Source: Pseudocitrobacter corydidari (lineage in GTDB: Bacteria; Pseudomonadota; Gammaproteobacteria; Enterobacterales; Enterobacteriaceae). From it: 64,000 nucleotides of DNA. The notes beneath the pieces are model-generated. The model did not search any database. It worked only from the letters and a program-made list of their open reading frames with translations, and had not been told where the DNA came from. The position numbers were made by a program, and so were the translations under genes. Below, in pieces: positions 58,429-64,000 of the stretch (the stretch's first letter is position 1; every line of letters begins with the position of its first letter). Location of the stretch: positions 1,588,583-1,652,582 of the forward strand of contig NZ_CP087880.1 of the NCBI RefSeq assembly GCF_021172065.1, read 5' to 3'.

Positions 58429-59400
58429 TTAACCGCAGCGATCCAGCATGAGCCCCGCCCGCAGCCCTAACGCCACATCAGGGTTTGGAAAGAGCACGTA
58501 TTCGCAGGGCTTCTCCACCACGTAACGCGTGTCGCCATCTTCCGCGAGCAGCGTGCCGCGCGCAAACGGGGTGAAGTTAAGCGTCTGCGCCGACATATAG
58601 AGGTGAAACGCCTCGCTGCGCCGAGTAATTTGCTGCACAACACGATAGCGAAGCGGCGTATCTGATGAACCGCCGCCCCACTCACCTGCCAGCAGATATC
58701 CCAGTTGCTGCTGCGTGAGTGCAAAACGGGAGAGATCGTTGTGACCAAACGGTAGCGCCTTCCCCAGTTCCAGCGTACAGGCAAGCGCCGCAAAGCGCTC
58801 ACAGCTGTAGTGCGTGAAGGTACCGCCTGGCGTTTGATGAAACACCAGCGCCTGCAAGCCTGCGCGCCCAAGCCAGTTCAGGAAATTGTCATCCCACGGC
58901 GCATCACGCGCAGGCAGCACGCCAAAACGCAAATGATGCGAGCCGCGAATCGCCGTATGCAGATCAAGATGCCAGCGCACGCTGTCGGCAGGCTGGGCGT
59001 GGTAAAAGGCCGTTATCGCCTGTTCAAGCTCCGCGGCTCTGGCAGTCTCATCGGAAGGCGAGAACTGCTGCCAGCGCCCACCAAACATGCGATTCATATC
59101 GCTGTGAATATAACGCCGGTTATTTCGCAGCGCGGGAGGATTGCCAAGAATCACCAGCAGCCGCCAGCGCAAAACAACACTTCCACTCAACAATCCGGCA
59201 AGCAGCGCATCAACCATTTCTACCGGCGCGGTTTCGTTGCCATGAATCCCTGCTGATAGCACCAGCGCGCGTCGACACGGCTGATAGGGCGTCAGTTCAA
59301 GAATTCCCGCCCCACGCCAGCGCCAGTAAAATGATGGCCCCTCGCCCTGTACTGTCTCTGGCTGCGTCTCCGCCAGCGTTAGGGGTAAAAAATGGTGCAT
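58429..59400 (-). CDS. astE: Succinylglutamate desuccinylase
   Basis: Last enzyme of the arginine succinyltransferase pathway, releasing glutamate and succinate from N-succinylglutamate. 323-aa zinc carboxypeptidase (AspA/AstE family): H53 and E56 in [11 protein letters not shown], and the third ligand His in [11 protein letters not shown]. Last gene of astCADBE, 9 bp after astB. Confidence 0.96.
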   Translation of the reverse strand: MHHFLPLTLAETQPETVQGEGPSFYWRWRGAGILELTPYQPCRRALVLSAGIHGNETAPVEMVDALLAGLLSGSVVLRWRLLVILGNPPALRNNRRYIHSDMNRMFGGRWQQFSPSDETARAAELEQAITAFYHAQPADSVRWHLDLHTAIRGSHHLRFGVLPARDAPWDDNFLNWLGRAGLQALVFHQTPGGTFTHYSCERFAALACTLELGKALPFGHNDLSRFALTQQQLGYLLAGEWGGGSSDTPLRYRVVQQITRRSEAFHLYMSAQTLNFTPFARGTLLAEDGDTRYVVEKPCEYVLFPNPDVALGLRAGLMLDRCG

Positions 59401-59409
59401 GGCGGCTCC

Positions 59410-63237
<3,828 letters not shown>

Positions 63238-63241
<4 letters not shown>

Positions 63242-64000
63242 GGAGAGACTCCTGCCAGGAAACGTTCACAGGCGCGTTCAAAACGGTCGAGGCCATGAGT
63301 AACTTCTTCTTCTGTGATAATCAGCGCAGGCGCAAAGCGCACAACATTGGCCCCCGCGATCAGCACCATCAGCCCTTCCTCTGCCGCTAACTGACTAATC
63401 TGTTTCGCTTTCCCCGCATAAGCCGCTTTCAACTCACAGCCAATCAACAGCCCCAGGCCGCGTATCTCATTGAACAGGCTGTAACGGGCATTAATCGACA
63501 GCAGGCGCTCGGTAAACCACTGCTGACGCTGCTTCACGCCATTGAGTACCTGCGGGGTATTAATAATGGAAAAGACCGCGCCCGCCACCGCGCTGGCTAA
63601 AGGGTTCCCGCCGTAGGTCGTCCCGTGGGTACCCACCGTCATCACGCTGGCGTAGGTGTCTTTTGCCAACAATGCGCCCACCGGAAAGCCGCCACCCAGC
63701 GCTTTTGCGGTAGTCAGGAGATCGGGCGTCACGCTGTAGTGCATATAAGCGTACAGCTCGCCGGTGCGCCCCACGCCGGTTTGCACCTCATCAAAAATCA
63801 GCAATGCATCGTGGCGATCGCACAGTTCGCGAAGGCCGCGTAAAAATGCCGGATCGGCAGGCACCACGCCGCCTTCTCCCTGCATCGGTTCGACGATCAC
63901 GGCGCAAGTGCCGTCATCAATCAGCGCGCTGGCGGAAGCCAGATCGTTATAAACCGCGTGACGAATATCCGGGGGCAGAGGCGCGAAATCCTGTGAATAG
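63238..64000 (-). CDS. astC: Succinylornithine aminotransferase, C-terminal part
   Basis: PLP-dependent class III aminotransferase acting on N2-succinylornithine in arginine catabolism. Also has acetylornithine activity. The last 253 codons are present and the N-terminus lies beyond the right edge. Visible are [24 protein letters not shown] with the PLP-ring Asp, the PLP Lys in [14 protein letters not shown], and [11 protein letters not shown]. First gene of the ast operon, so its promoter is outside the window. Biosynthetic ArgD is a near paralogue, but the ast context settles the call. Confidence 0.95.

Overview
The window is chromosomal DNA from an enteric bacterium of the family Enterobacteriaceae, close to Escherichia, Citrobacter, Enterobacter and Kosakonia. 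Nearly every protein is a near-identical orthologue of an E. coli K-12 protein and local gene order is largely that of E. coli. REP/BIME units and a complete 127-bp ERIC element, both typical of enterics, are present. The genus cannot be fixed from sequence reading alone. I see no rRNA, tRNA, CRISPR array, transposase or prophage gene.

Layout. Positions 1-35760 follow the E. coli pyrF-to-yciA segment: pyrF (partial), lapB, lapA, pgpB, ribA, acnA, the tiny genes ymiC, yciX and ymiA, cysB, topA, yciN, sohB, yciK, btuR, rluB, yciO, rnm, the complete trp operon with leader and attenuator, then ompW, yciC, yciB and yciA. Three additions interrupt this backbone. A MalFGK-type ABC transporter without a binding protein lies between ribA and acnA. 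A Fur-box-preceded catecholate siderophore receptor lies between btuR and rluB. A RyhB-like small RNA plus two diguanylate cyclases lie between trpA and ompW.

At about 35740-35770 the order jumps to what in E. coli is the yniB-to-ast region: yniB, hxpB, (kduD inserted), ydjM, tcyP, an inserted AT-richer operon (GntR regulator, GH4 glycosidase, sugar-phosphate deaminase, PTS IIA, IIB, IIC), cedA, katE, the chb chitobiose operon, osmE, nadE, a DUF2207 (YciQ-like) gene that in E. coli sits between yciO and rluB, spy, and the ast arginine-catabolic operon, which runs off the right edge inside astC.

Themes. Tryptophan synthesis is complete and controlled by a TrpR operator and an attenuator. Iron response appears twice: a Fur-box siderophore receptor, and a Fur-box small RNA carrying the RyhB pairing core, in the same region as the Fe-S enzyme gene acnA. 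Two PTS systems of the lactose/cellobiose/chitobiose family lie about 6 kb apart. The resident chb operon has ChbG and ChbF. The inserted one combines a GH4 enzyme with a NagB-like deaminase, which suggests an amino-sugar-containing disaccharide. Envelope functions (LapAB, PgpB, OmpW, Spy, OsmE, TopA-adjacent SohB) are scattered through the backbone. The strongest candidate for something not commonly annotated is the RyhB-type sRNA at about 29700-29792, with its own promoter, Fur box and terminator.
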